Positions 29,989 to 38,146 of a stretch of 64,000 nt of DNA are shown piece by piece. Source of the stretch: Chryseobacterium fluminis (GTDB lineage: Bacteria > Bacteroidota > Bacteroidia > Flavobacteriales > Weeksellaceae). How positions within the stretch are numbered: position 1 is the first letter of the stretch; every line of letters begins with the position of its first letter. The stretch lies in assembly GCF_026314945.1 (NCBI RefSeq), contig NZ_CP111121.1, forward strand, positions 2,480,001-2,544,000, written 5' to 3'. Made by a program: the position numbers and the translations under genes. Below the pieces are notes generated by a model. That model ran no database searches, was not told the origin of the DNA, and saw only the letters and a program-made list of their open reading frames with translations.

Positions 29989-31074
29989 TTAGCTGTTAAG
30001 GGAACGATAGATCAGCAGCTGGTTGTTGGTGATGACCTGTTCTCCTTCCATCAGGCCTTCGTACACATACGTAGTGTCTCCGACCTGTTTTAAAACTTTT
30101 ATTTCTTTCACCTTTACATCGGTGCGGGATTTATAAACCACCACAAAACTTCTGTTGTCATCAAAAATTACAGCCTTGGAAGGCACCGCCAATGCAGTAG
30201 TACTTTCCGGGCTTGAAACTTTGATGGTGGCTTTACTCTCAGGAATGAGTAGTCCGTTGGCATTGTCCAGAACCACTCTGGCCTGCATGGCATTGGTTTC
30301 CGGATCGATGATCTTAAATATTTTATCAATTTTTCCGTCAAATACTTTGTCCGGATAAGACAGGGTGGAAACCTGCGCTCTCATTCCCAGGCTTATTTTA
30401 TCAATATCAGATTCATTCACATTCATAATGGCCCAGACATTGGTCGTATTGGCCACATCGAAAATATTTTCACTTCTGTCACTTCTCAGCTGCATATCTT
30501 TATTGATGTTTTTCTGAACGATGTATCCGCTGATCGGAGCTACCACACTGTAAATATTCCCTCTCTTCACCGCATAGACCGTACTTACCGCATTGGCCCT
30601 CTGCATCTGGTCCTGGGCTTTCTGCAGCTGGCTTCTGGCTTCCAGTACATCTCTCTCCGTGTTCAGTTTTCCTTCATAGAGTTCCTTCGCTACACGCAGA
30701 TTATTCTGGGCAACCACCAGGTCTGTTCTCGCATCACTTACATCTTTCTGAACTTCTGCCAGCTCCGTGCTCCTGATGGTAGCCAGCACCTGCCCTTTTC
30801 TCACATGATCTCCCAGCTCCACATTTACACTCAGAACATTTCCTCCCACCAGCGGATAAACATCGATATAGCTGTTTTTATCAGCCGATATTTTTCCGTA
30901 AAAATTATAATGGTCTTCTACATATTTTTTTTCGACTTTCGCCAGTGCGATAGAGCTCAGCATCGTATTGCTCAGTTCAAAACCCTTTTTTGCCTGTGGA
31001 GCCTTTTCCTCCTGTTTTTTTGAGCATGACAGGATGGACAGTACCACCATTACCGGAATGATATATTTTTTCAT
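29989..31074 (-). CDS. RND efflux periplasmic adaptor (CusB/CzcB-type membrane fusion) lipoprotein
   Basis: 361 residues with a lipobox signal (VVLSILSC, Cys17). The order is the membrane fusion protein pattern: beta-barrel start, lipoyl half (SYIDVYPLVGGNVLSVNVELGDHVRKGQVLA near residue 75), a helical hairpin (about 105-165), second lipoyl half (SVVAPISGYIVQKNI), a barrel domain and a membrane-proximal end. It would bridge the RND pump and the TolC-like channel. It follows the TolC-family gene by 9 bp. A 232-bp gap, unusual inside such operons, separates it from the broken pump gene. Confidence 0.93.
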   Translation of the reverse strand: MKKYIIPVMVVLSILSCSKKQEEKAPQAKKGFELSNTMLSSIALAKVEKKYVEDHYNFYGKISADKNSYIDVYPLVGGNVLSVNVELGDHVRKGQVLATIRSTELAEVQKDVSDARTDLVVAQNNLRVAKELYEGKLNTERDVLEARSQLQKAQDQMQRANAVSTVYAVKRGNIYSVVAPISGYIVQKNINKDMQLRSDRSENIFDVANTTNVWAIMNVNESDIDKISLGMRAQVSTLSYPDKVFDGKIDKIFKIIDPETNAMQARVVLDNANGLLIPESKATIKVSSPESTTALAVPSKAVIFDDNRSFVVVYKSRTDVKVKEIKVLKQVGDTTYVYEGLMEGEQVITNNQLLIYRSLNS

Positions 31075-31083
31075 TGTTTAAGT

Positions 31084-32340
31084 TTAATAGAAGATTTTTG
31101 TTTGTACGAGTTGATTCAGTTGTTCTGCCGATTCCATAAGTTCATTTTTCATATCATAGATCTGGAGTGCCGTTTCCCTGTAGCTGTCCATAAAATCCGC
31201 AAATTCAATAAGACTAACGTTTCCTTTTCTGAAATTGGACAGCATGCCGTTATATACGAGGTCCATATTATTAAGATCTGCGGTTCTGATCTCAGTGAGC
31301 TGATCATACTGCTCTTTCCATATCTTATAGGCAGACTGGACTTTCGTTTCAAGGGTTAATCTTTGAAATTCTGCGTTTTTCTGGTTTTGCTGAATGGCAT
31401 AATTGGCTTTTTCAACATTTCCTTTATTGGATTTCCACAGAGGCAAAGGAATGCCGAGCATCAGATTGATTTCGTTTTTAAAAGTTCCGCTGTTCTGATC
31501 GTATTGTGCCCCGACATTCAGGTCGGGTACGTTTAAGGATTTCTGCCACTGTGCATAGAGCCTGCTGTTGTCAATCAGTTTCAGATTGTATTGGTAATCG
31601 GCATTATTTTCAATGGCTTTTCTTTTCAGCTCGGTATCATCTCCAAAAGGTTGTGATATCAATATTTCTTTAGCTTCCGCTTCAGAAAGCTTCGGTTCGA
31701 TGTCCTCGGCAATCCCTGTTAAAACTTTAAGATTCTGTTCAAACTCCAGAATGTTTTTATTAATTCCTACCTTATCGTTCTTCAGCTGAATGACGATACT
31801 CCGGAGCCTAACTTCATCTTTAAGCGAGACATTTCCTTTTGCCGACTGCACTTTATAGGCCGCCAGAAGGTCATTCATATATTCCAATTGTCTATTGGTA
31901 TTCCCGAATTTAAGTTTTTCGTAATAAAGATTAAAATAGGTCGTACGAAGCTGTGCTCTCAGGTCAACAAGAAGTTGGGAAAATTGAAGCTGAGCCAGTT
32001 CTTTGTTTGATTTTGCAAAAGCAATTTCGTTTTTTTTCTTCCCGCCCATATAGATCAGCTGGCTGATTTCGGCGCCTTTGGCCTTTCCTGCATCAAAAGC
32101 TCTTTTTCCTTCAGGATTATAAGCGTTGATATATCCGCTGGCCTGGGGAAGTTCCCAGATTTTAGCCTGGAGAATATCTGCATCGGCCATGTTAATGTTA
32201 TACTGTTCCGCGAGCAATTGAAGATTGTTGCTCTGAAAGGCCTGTTCACAATCTGAAAGCGACATGTGCTGCTGTGCCGTCATCAGAGAGGAAAAGACAA
32301 CAAACAGCCCGGCAATTTTGTTTATTTTCTCAATTTTCAT
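31084..32340 (-). CDS. TolC family outer membrane efflux channel (CusC/CzcC-like)
   Basis: 418 residues with a signal peptide ending SLMTAQQ. Two OEP repeats of long helices are seen, with SDCEQAFQSNNLQLLAEQYNINMADADILQAK and LMLGIPLPLWKSNKGNVEKANYAIQQNQK, the latter being typical of HME-type CzcC proteins. No lipobox is visible. It forms the outer membrane duct. First gene of the minus-strand efflux operon; 160 bp separate it from the histidine kinase gene upstream. Confidence 0.92.
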   Translation of the reverse strand: MKIEKINKIAGLFVVFSSLMTAQQHMSLSDCEQAFQSNNLQLLAEQYNINMADADILQAKIWELPQASGYINAYNPEGKRAFDAGKAKGAEISQLIYMGGKKKNEIAFAKSNKELAQLQFSQLLVDLRAQLRTTYFNLYYEKLKFGNTNRQLEYMNDLLAAYKVQSAKGNVSLKDEVRLRSIVIQLKNDKVGINKNILEFEQNLKVLTGIAEDIEPKLSEAEAKEILISQPFGDDTELKRKAIENNADYQYNLKLIDNSRLYAQWQKSLNVPDLNVGAQYDQNSGTFKNEINLMLGIPLPLWKSNKGNVEKANYAIQQNQKNAEFQRLTLETKVQSAYKIWKEQYDQLTEIRTADLNNMDLVYNGMLSNFRKGNVSLIEFADFMDSYRETALQIYDMKNELMESAEQLNQLVQTKIFY

Positions 32341-32500
32341 GAAACAAAAATGCCCTTCTGCTATTAAAATGCTCTTAAAGAATACTTAAAAAAATATTAA
32401 AATTTTATTCCGACAGAGTATAATATGCTGATTTTGTTTAAATTAAGTTAATACTATCATGTATATATGATATTCTTACAAAAAGATATCAGCCTATATT
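32341..32500. promoter_or_regulatory. Upstream region of the efflux operon
   Basis: This AT-rich 160-bp gap between the sensor kinase gene and the efflux operon is the likely target of the neighbouring response regulator. It holds a near-palindrome ATCATGTATATATGAT around 32457-32472. There is also a CTTAAAGAATACTTAAA-type direct repeat just before the TolC-family start, the sort of half-site pair OmpR-type regulators bind. No clear TAnnTTTG box was fixed. The assignment is tentative. Confidence 0.3.
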
Positions 32501-33865
32501 TTATTTGTTAAAGACCACACTGAACTTATTCACTAAATCTTTCGGTGACGAATAGTTAATCTTTGCCCCATGGTATTCCAGAATTCTTTTGACAATCCGG
32601 AGCCCGAGCCCGGAGCCTGAAATATTCTGAGAATGATTTCCCCTCATAAAAGCTTCAAACAATTTGGCCTGTTCCTCTGCCGGAATAGTTGTCCCGTGGG
32701 AAATGACATCTACGGTAAGACAGTCATTGGTTTCGGTAATGAGAACATCCACGCCCGTATCATCAGAATATACGGCTGCATTTTTAAATAGGTTGATAAA
32801 TACAATATCCAGTAAGGACTGCACGCCTTTTATCGTCAGCAATGCATTGTCAGACGTATTTTCAGAGATCAGAAAATCCATTTTCAGATCGGGATAGCTC
32901 TTTTCCACCGCTTCAAAAGATTCGAAAATAACTTCATCGATGCGTACTTCTTCATAAATGGTCTGGATATTCTCTTTATCAAACTTGGTGAGGAGAATTA
33001 AAGAATTTGTGAGATCCGACAATTGATAGACATCTTTCTGAATCTGTTTTAAGGATGTAAGTGTTTTGGGAGAATGCTGCTCGAGCTTAATTAAATTTTC
33101 CAGCTGGAAAGCCATTCTTGTGATCGGTGTTCTTATTTCGTGGGAAGCACTTGCCGTGAAGTCTTTCTGTGACTGGAACACGTCATCCAGCCTTTTGATC
33201 ATGGTGTTAAAAGACTGGGCCAGAACATTGATCTCGTCATTGGAATCGCGAACGGGAATCTGTGTCGTCAGTTTATGCGCCGTAACTTCCGAAATTTCCT
33301 GATTCAGTTCTTCCAGAGGTCTCAGAAACTGCCCCATGAAGTAATAGCTGAAAAAACCGATCAGAAGCGTGCTCATGACATAGGACGTGATCAGAAGATA
33401 TTTAAGATATTCCAGTTTAGATTTCCCGTTGGTATCAAAGGCACTGGTGAGAATATAATAATTTTCACCGTTAATGGTCCGGAGGGCTGCATATATTTCA
33501 GGAACTGTTTTTTCGGTATAGATGATCTTTTTTTCGTCAAGCTCTTTCAGCAATGCATTGTCCCAGGTTACATTCCTGTCTTTAATGGTGCTGTAGATCA
33601 GTTCTTTCCGGCCGTTAAAAATCAGGATGGTCTCATTCAAAAGGATATTATCCGAGTTTTCATTAAAGAACACGGGCGCCTCTTCTTCGAAATCTTTGGA
33701 CTTGGCAATAAAATGGGAAGTAAATTCCAACCTCTGCCGGAATCTTTCTTTGAACTCATCTCTTCTGAAATCGTTAAAAGACATATAAATGATCACCATC
33801 ACAATACCGAAAAGCAGTGAAAAGGCAATGCTGAGATTAAGGGCTATTTTCCGTTTTAAAGACAT
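32501..33865 (-). CDS. Two-component sensor histidine kinase (CusS-like)
   Basis: 454 residues. There are two membrane helices (about 8-30 and 150-175) flanking a periplasmic sensor of about 120 residues, then HAMP, then a HisKA H-box (SASHEIRTPITRMAFQLENL, phosphoacceptor His near residue 240). The HATPase region has the G2 box SGSGLGLRIVKRILEYHGA near residue 420. Because it sits between its response regulator and the metal efflux operon, periplasmic metal ions are the likely signal. Starts 3 bp after the regulator gene. Confidence 0.93.
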   Translation of the reverse strand: MSLKRKIALNLSIAFSLLFGIVMVIIYMSFNDFRRDEFKERFRQRLEFTSHFIAKSKDFEEEAPVFFNENSDNILLNETILIFNGRKELIYSTIKDRNVTWDNALLKELDEKKIIYTEKTVPEIYAALRTINGENYYILTSAFDTNGKSKLEYLKYLLITSYVMSTLLIGFFSYYFMGQFLRPLEELNQEISEVTAHKLTTQIPVRDSNDEINVLAQSFNTMIKRLDDVFQSQKDFTASASHEIRTPITRMAFQLENLIKLEQHSPKTLTSLKQIQKDVYQLSDLTNSLILLTKFDKENIQTIYEEVRIDEVIFESFEAVEKSYPDLKMDFLISENTSDNALLTIKGVQSLLDIVFINLFKNAAVYSDDTGVDVLITETNDCLTVDVISHGTTIPAEEQAKLFEAFMRGNHSQNISGSGLGLRIVKRILEYHGAKINYSSPKDLVNKFSVVFNK

Positions 33866-33868
33866 CTG

Positions 33869-34552
33869 CTATAATGGACTTAAATAATATCCGAAACCGG
33901 AACGGGTATGAATAAGCTTCACTTTGAAATCTTTATCGATCTTCTTTCTTAAAAAGTTGATATATACTTCTACGGTATTGGTGTTGGTATTAAAGTTATG
34001 TTCCCATACATGTTCCGTGATCTGCTGTTTGGAAACCGTTCTTCCCTGCGCTTCTGCAAGGTAGGCCAGTAGCTGAAATTCTTTCAGGGTAAGCGCAATC
34101 TCGTTTCCTGCCCGGAAAACTTTCTGCTCGGTTTTATTGATGATGAGATCATCAATCCTGATAATGTCCTGGTCTGTGGCATCTACCGGTGCTTTTCTTC
34201 TCAGCAGGGAGTTCATGCGCAACAGTAATTCTTCAAACTGAAACGGCTTCACCAGATAATCATCCGCCAGCCTGGTGAATGCATCTTTTTTATCGGAAAG
34301 ATCTCCATAGGCCGAAATGATAATGATGGGGGTATTTTTATCGAATGACCGGATCGTCTGGCACACATCAAGACCGTTTATTTTCGGAACATTGATGTCC
34401 AGCAGATATAAGTCGTAGGTATTATTTTTAATCTGACGGATAAAGGTCTCGCCGTCGTAGATTTTATCGCATGTAAAATTATTCGACTCTAAAAATTTAC
34501 ACAACTCTGCTGAGAGAATCAGGTCATCTTCCAATAAAAGAATATTCATCAC
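33869..34552 (-). CDS. OmpR/PhoB family response regulator (CusR-like)
   Basis: 227 residues. The receiver domain has the acidic pair near residue 7-9 (LLEDD), the phosphorylated Asp in DLYLLDINVPKINGL near residue 52, and Lys in LVKPF near residue 102. The C-terminal winged helix (trans_reg_C) reads LTLKEFQLLAYLAEAQGRTVSKQQITEHVW and ends YRTRSGFGYYL-like. Forms an operon with the downstream kinase and most likely controls the efflux genes. Confidence 0.94.
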   Translation of the reverse strand: MMNILLLEDDLILSAELCKFLESNNFTCDKIYDGETFIRQIKNNTYDLYLLDINVPKINGLDVCQTIRSFDKNTPIIIISAYGDLSDKKDAFTRLADDYLVKPFQFEELLLRMNSLLRRKAPVDATDQDIIRIDDLIINKTEQKVFRAGNEIALTLKEFQLLAYLAEAQGRTVSKQQITEHVWEHNFNTNTNTVEVYINFLRKKIDKDFKVKLIHTRSGFGYYLSPL

Positions 34553-34663
34553 TATTTATTTTATACGAATTTAACGAAAATTTTCATGACTCTATCCGGA
34601 TTATGGAGTACGGATCAATAGTTTAATCAAATTTTAAGCTAATCGTATTCGTCATTTGGCCAT

Positions 34664-35254
34664 TCAGTTCTTCAGTATGCTGATATGTTTGCAATAATCT
34701 TCAATTGGCTGTACTGCTATTGCGACAGTTTCATCGTCAAAGGAAGGATCCGTTAATTTCCGTGCTTGTATTTTTAAACTTTTTATTACGTGATCAGTAC
34801 AGGATTTGGGTTTTATTTTTTTCAGCTCATTTAGTAAGAGCGGAGTCAGGCTATCCAGAACGGGGCGCACTTCAGTAGCCAGATCAGGAGCCGGATCAAA
34901 TGGAGGCTGATGTTCGGCTGTCCATTTTTCATGAAGCTGTCTTTGTTTTAATTTCCCGGCCTCAAACTGTGCCTGAAAGAAATTATGGGCAAAATTTGTA
35001 TCGATAAGCAGTTTTTTGGCTTTTATCTCAACGGTATCTAAAATAATCTTTTCCCGGGCTGGATCGTCGATCGGAGCTTTGGTGTTCCACTTGCTCTTTG
35101 CGACCAGAGGAGCAACCTGAAGTCTTCTGTTGATTAATTTTAACAGTGCTTCTTTTTCATAGGGATCGGAATACTGATCCTGAACTGAACACGAAAGGAG
35201 ACATAGCAGGACACCTGCTGTCAGGATACGAAAAAAAGATTTTATCATCATCAT
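34664..35254 (-). CDS. Lipoprotein chorismate mutase, AroQ-gamma type
   Basis: 196 residues. The lipobox LLSC (about Cys22) predicts export and lipid anchoring. The mature part matches the gamma subclass of AroQ chorismate mutases: LLKLINRRLQVAPLVAKSKW (catalytic Arg and Lys), PIDDPAREK, then FFQAQFEAGKLKQ with the Gln/Glu of the active site. The enzyme would convert chorismate to prephenate outside the cytoplasm, where no chorismate is normally expected. The exact ATG among three consecutive ones is uncertain. No operon partner. Confidence 0.83.
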   Translation of the reverse strand: MMMIKSFFRILTAGVLLCLLSCSVQDQYSDPYEKEALLKLINRRLQVAPLVAKSKWNTKAPIDDPAREKIILDTVEIKAKKLLIDTNFAHNFFQAQFEAGKLKQRQLHEKWTAEHQPPFDPAPDLATEVRPVLDSLTPLLLNELKKIKPKSCTDHVIKSLKIQARKLTDPSFDDETVAIAVQPIEDYCKHISILKN

Positions 35255-35450
35255 TGAATTTTATTCAAAAATAGGAAAATCTAAACATCTGAAATCAGCA
35301 ATGGAATTCAACCTGGAGATAGGCTGAGATTGATAACCTGTTTATCTTATTTAGATGATGTTTCGAAGTACTCCTATGCGAAGTTTATCTTTAAGATCCC
35401 TTTTTTAAGATTGATCTACTAATCCGTAAACACTTCCACAGGCACCAATA

Positions 35451-35475
35451 AAAAAATCCCGAAAAAATCGGGATT
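35451..35475 (-). terminator. Terminator of the tRNA operon
   Basis: Stem AATCCCGA/TCGGGATT with a five-A loop at 35455-35475 and a T-run on the minus strand beyond it, just downstream of tRNA-Thr(GGT). Confidence 0.85.
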
Positions 35476-35480
35476 GAAAG

Positions 35481-35555
35481 TGGAGCCAACTACGGGACTT
35501 GAACCCGTGACCTCTTCCTTACCAAGGAAGCACTCTACCGCTGAGCTAAGTCGGC
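35481..35555 (-). tRNA. trnT: tRNA-Thr (GGT anticodon)
   Basis: 75 nt with encoded CCA. Acceptor GCCGACT/AGTTGGC (one G-U pair), D-loop AGCTCAGCGGTAGAG, anticodon loop TTGGTAA, T loop GTTCAAGTC. Last tRNA of the operon; in related genomes this gene directly precedes tuf. Confidence 0.95.
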
Positions 35556-35597
35556 ATTAAAACAAAAAATCATACTAAAAAAGCATGATTTTCTTTG

Positions 35598-35670
35598 AGC
35601 GGAAGACGAGGGTCGAACTCGCGACATTCAGCTTGGAAGGCTGACGCTCTACCAACTGAGCTACTTCCGC
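35598..35670 (-). tRNA. trnG: tRNA-Gly (TCC anticodon), copy 1
   Basis: 73 nt without an encoded CCA. Acceptor GCGGAAG/CTTCCGC; the stem TCAGC/GCTGA holds loop CTTCCAA. Its sequence is identical to the copy at 36025. Confidence 0.95.
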
Positions 35671-35704
35671 AATTTTGTTTCCAAAACTATTGGTAAACGC
35701 TTTG

Positions 35705-35735
35705 CAAATCTAAGAAAATTATCTGAAATCTGCAA
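35705..35735 (-). promoter_or_regulatory. Candidate internal promoter before tRNA-Gly copy 1
   Basis: On the minus strand TTG (35735-35733), a 20-base spacer and TAGATTTG (35712-35705). The same arrangement is kept in the duplicate at 36131-36161, although the surrounding spacer has diverged, which supports function. Confidence 0.5.
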
Positions 35736-35756
35736 GATTTTTTTTAATATAAAATG

Positions 35757-35837
35757 TGGGGAGAGCAGGATTCGAACCTACGAAGCCGAAGCAACTGAGT
35801 TACAGTCAGTCCCATTTAGCCACTCTGGAATCTCCCC
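35757..35837 (-). tRNA. trnY: tRNA-Tyr (GTA anticodon), copy 1
   Basis: 81-nt class II tRNA with a long variable arm. Acceptor GGGGAGA/TCTCCCC, anticodon loop CTGTAAC, T loop GTTCGAATC. Identical in the mature part to the copy at 36185. Confidence 0.95.
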
Positions 35838-35855
35838 AGATATTTTATATTAAAA

Positions 35856-35932
35856 TGGAGCCTCCAGAGGGATTCGAACCCACGACCCCGAGATTACAAA
35901 TCACGTGCTCTGGCCAGCTGAGCTATGGAGGC
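35856..35932 (-). tRNA. trnT: tRNA-Thr (TGT anticodon), copy 1, CCA encoded
   Basis: 77 nt including an encoded 3' CCA. Acceptor GCCTCCA/TGGAGGC, anticodon loop TTTGTAA. One T-T mismatch in the anticodon stem is shared by both copies. Confidence 0.94.
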
Positions 35933-36024
35933 AATTTTAATATGCTGACTGAACGCGGTTGAGAAAAATCTACTCTACGCTTTTCAGTAGTTAAAAAAAA
36001 TTACTCTTGCGAGTATTTTTTCTG

Positions 36025-36097
36025 AGCGGAAGACGAGGGTCGAACTCGCGACATTCAGCTTGGAAGGCTGACGCTCTACCAACTGAGCTACTTCCGC
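36025..36097 (-). tRNA. trnG: tRNA-Gly (TCC anticodon), copy 2
   Basis: Second copy of the 73-nt tRNA-Gly, offset by 427 bp from copy 1 and identical in the mature sequence. Part of a tandem duplication of the whole Gly-Tyr-Thr unit with its spacers. Confidence 0.95.
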
Positions 36098-36130
36098 AAT
36101 TTTGTTTCCAAAATTATTGGTAACGGTTTG

Positions 36131-36161
36131 CAAATCTAAGAAAACTTCCTGAAACCTGCAA
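36131..36161 (-). promoter_or_regulatory. Candidate internal promoter before tRNA-Gly copy 2
   Basis: TTG (36161-36159), a 20-base spacer and TAGATTTG (36138-36131) on the minus strand, the duplicate of the element at 35705-35735. Confidence 0.5.
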
Positions 36162-36184
36162 GATTTTTTTTTAATAAAAAACTG

Positions 36185-36265
36185 TGGGGAGAGCAGGATT
36201 CGAACCTACGAAGCCGAAGCAACTGAGTTACAGTCAGTCCCATTTAGCCACTCTGGAATCTCCCC
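36185..36265 (-). tRNA. trnY: tRNA-Tyr (GTA anticodon), copy 2
   Basis: Second copy of the 81-nt tRNA-Tyr, offset by 428 bp; the mature part is identical to copy 1. Confidence 0.95.
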
Positions 36266-36283
36266 AGGTTTTTATTTTAAATG

Positions 36284-36357
36284 AGCCTCCAGAGGGATTC
36301 GAACCCACGACCCCGAGATTACAAATCACGTGCTCTGGCCAGCTGAGCTATGGAGGC
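36284..36357 (-). tRNA. trnT: tRNA-Thr (TGT anticodon), copy 2, CCA not encoded
   Basis: 74 nt. The mature body equals copy 1, but the 3' flank reads TCAT where copy 1 has TCCA, so CCA must be added by the CCA-adding enzyme. First tRNA of the operon. Confidence 0.94.
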
Positions 36358-36406
36358 ATTAAAATCAAAAAGAATTCAAAAGAACGCTGTTCCCTTTTTG
36401 CGAGTG

Positions 36407-36438
36407 CAAATATAGAACGGTTTTTTTGAATTCTCAAA
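36407..36438 (-). promoter_or_regulatory. Main promoter of the tRNA operon
   Basis: On the minus strand TTTG (36438-36435), a 20-base spacer and TATATTTG (36414-36407) followed by CA. This is a near-perfect Bacteroidota consensus about 50 bases before tRNA-Thr(TGT) copy 2. Confidence 0.7.
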
Positions 36439-36468
36439 TATTTTATAGACTTTTTTTATCTTTTTTTA

Positions 36469-36759
36469 CTAAGCCAGTTCTTTTTTCTTGATTAGCAGCT
36501 TTTTAGCCGTATCCACGCACATATCCAAACTCTCTTCGAAACTTGCAGAAGTCTTCTTTACAACGATATCATCGCCCGGAACAGCCAGAATAATCTCGGC
36601 AGTTTTGTTAGCTTTATCTGCATTATTTTCTACTTTTAAAAATACTTTGCAGTCCTGGATTTTGTCATAAAAAGTCTCAAGCTTGCTTACTTTTTTCTCA
36701 ATGTGTGATTCTAGTGGTTCATGTGGTGTTAAACCAATTGACTGTACTGTGATCTTCAT
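36469..36759 (-). CDS. hpf: Ribosome hibernation-promoting factor, short HPF/RaiA family
   Basis: 96 residues covering only the N-terminal S30AE/sigma-54 modulation domain: MKITVQSIGLTPHEPLESHIEKKVSKLETFYDKI and LKVENNADKANKTAEIILAVPGDDIVVKK. It binds the 30S decoding region in slow growth and blocks translation. The stop/start overlaps the xerC-like gene by 4 bp. The xerC-hpf-tRNA-tuf order is the usual one in this group. Confidence 0.93.
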   Translation of the reverse strand: MKITVQSIGLTPHEPLESHIEKKVSKLETFYDKIQDCKVFLKVENNADKANKTAEIILAVPGDDIVVKKTSASFEESLDMCVDTAKKLLIKKKELA

Positions 36760-37643
36760 AATTCTTCTTTTTTAGACGCTCTTGGATGAGCAAGATTAAA
36801 CACTTTTTTCAATTGTTCAATATTGGCATTCGTATAGACCTGAGTGCTTGCAAGACTGGAATGCCCTAATATTTTTTTTACTTTGGAGATCTCCGCCCCA
36901 TTATCCAGAACGTGCGTAGCAAAGCTATGCCGAAGGATGTGAGGACTTCTTTTTTCTTTTGAAGTTATAAGACTAAGGTACTTATTAACCACCAGATAGA
37001 CAAATTTTTCCGTCAGTTTTTTGCCCTTCCTGTTGACAAAAAAGTACGACTGATCTTCTGTCTGTGGTTTCCTTATTTCCCGATAACCTGCCAGCAGATC
37101 CGATAAATCTTCGGAGATGGGGATGTATCTTTCTTTGTTCCCCTTCCCTATTATTTTCAGTTCGTTTCCGCCCAGGTTTACATTCTCAAAAGTCATACCA
37201 CAAAGCTCGGCTTTCCGGATTCCGGTCTGGTAAAGCACTTCGATGATGCATTTATCCAGCACATCGGTGACCTCATCAAAAACCTGATCATTAAGTGTTT
37301 GCATTTCCTCCTGGGACATCGGGATCTGCTTCTCGGAATAAAATTTTAATGAAGAAATAGTTTCTGTAGGCGAAATTTCTATTTCCCCGATTTTTAAAAG
37401 AAAGTGGTAAAAGCTGCGCAGCGATGACAGTTTGCGGTTGATGCTCCGTTTGGAAATATGATGCTCACTCAGTTCGACGATAAAATTCCGGATTACTTTT
37501 TTGTCGGCTCCTGCGATGTCTTCTGAAGATTCTGTTCTGAGGTAGAAATGTGAAAAGTCTTCCAGGTCCTTTCTGTAGCTTGTTATGGTATGAGGAGAAT
37601 ACCTCTTTTCGTGTTCTAAATAGTCTAAAAATTTATCCAGCAT
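36756..37643 (-). CDS. Tyrosine recombinase of the XerC/XerD type
   Basis: 295 residues. It has an N-terminal SAM-like core-binding domain (LDYLEHEKRYSPHTITSYRKDLEDF) and a C-terminal catalytic domain. Catalytic residues are visible: Arg in YQTGIRKAEL (near 149), Lys in KGNKERYIP, His-Xaa-Xaa-Arg in HILRHSFATH (near 240), His in LGHSS, and Tyr in TQVYTN (near 273). The length and its place beside hpf fit the chromosomal Xer enzyme that resolves dimers, not a phage integrase. Coupled to hpf. Confidence 0.9.
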   Translation of the reverse strand: MLDKFLDYLEHEKRYSPHTITSYRKDLEDFSHFYLRTESSEDIAGADKKVIRNFIVELSEHHISKRSINRKLSSLRSFYHFLLKIGEIEISPTETISSLKFYSEKQIPMSQEEMQTLNDQVFDEVTDVLDKCIIEVLYQTGIRKAELCGMTFENVNLGGNELKIIGKGNKERYIPISEDLSDLLAGYREIRKPQTEDQSYFFVNRKGKKLTEKFVYLVVNKYLSLITSKEKRSPHILRHSFATHVLDNGAEISKVKKILGHSSLASTQVYTNANIEQLKKVFNLAHPRASKKEEL

Positions 37644-37720
37644 CGGTTAGGTATAAAACAAAAATTCATTCTTCAAATATAGTATTTAAAGAATGAATTA
37701 TATGCGATTTAAGAAAATTC

Positions 37721-37918
37721 TTAAGCCTGCTCCTCTTTGCTAAGGTTTCTTTGCTTGTGAGCTGCTTTAAGTCTTGCTTGTCTCAAAGTTACAGAAGGCT
37801 TAATAAACTGTTGTCTAGCTCTCAATTGACGAACTGTACCTGTTTTATCAAATTTTCTTTTATATTTTTTTAATGCTCTGTCGATGGATTCACCATCTTT
37901 TACTGGAATTATTAACAT
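37721..37918 (-). CDS. rpsU: 30S ribosomal protein S21
   Basis: 65 residues, rich in Lys/Arg, starting MLIIPVKDGESIDRALKKYKRKFDKTG, the S21 signature. It helps initiation on the small subunit. It lies 77 bp upstream of the xerC-like gene on the same strand, the usual Flavobacteriia order. Confidence 0.97.
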   Translation of the reverse strand: MLIIPVKDGESIDRALKKYKRKFDKTGTVRQLRARQQFIKPSVTLRQARLKAAHKQRNLSKEEQA

Positions 37919-38122
37919 ATTTTACATCTCATTTTGGATTGCAAAACTAAACTATTTTTATGAAACAGCAAAATTTAACAGATAAAAATACTGGTTAACT
38001 TCTATAATTCACCCATTTATATGAAGGTATAGGCGCTAGGAACCACCTGTATAACACGCCGGGTATTATCATTGTCCGCGAAATTTCCCTTTGGGTATAA
38101 CGTATTTTTAAACTAAATACCC

Positions 38123-38130
38123 TATCTTTG
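38123..38130 (+). promoter_or_regulatory. -7 box of the tmRNA promoter
   Basis: TATCTTTG fits TAnnTTTG and lies 16 bases before the mature tmRNA 5' end. No TTG is found at the usual distance, so the -33 part is weak or absent. Confidence 0.5.
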
Positions 38131-38146
38131 TACTACTTTACACCAT

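Noticed and set aside
36756..37643. Phage or island integrase near the tmRNA
   Set aside because: Its length, position beside hpf and rpsU, and operon coupling match the chromosomal Xer recombinase; it points away from the tmRNA 3' end.
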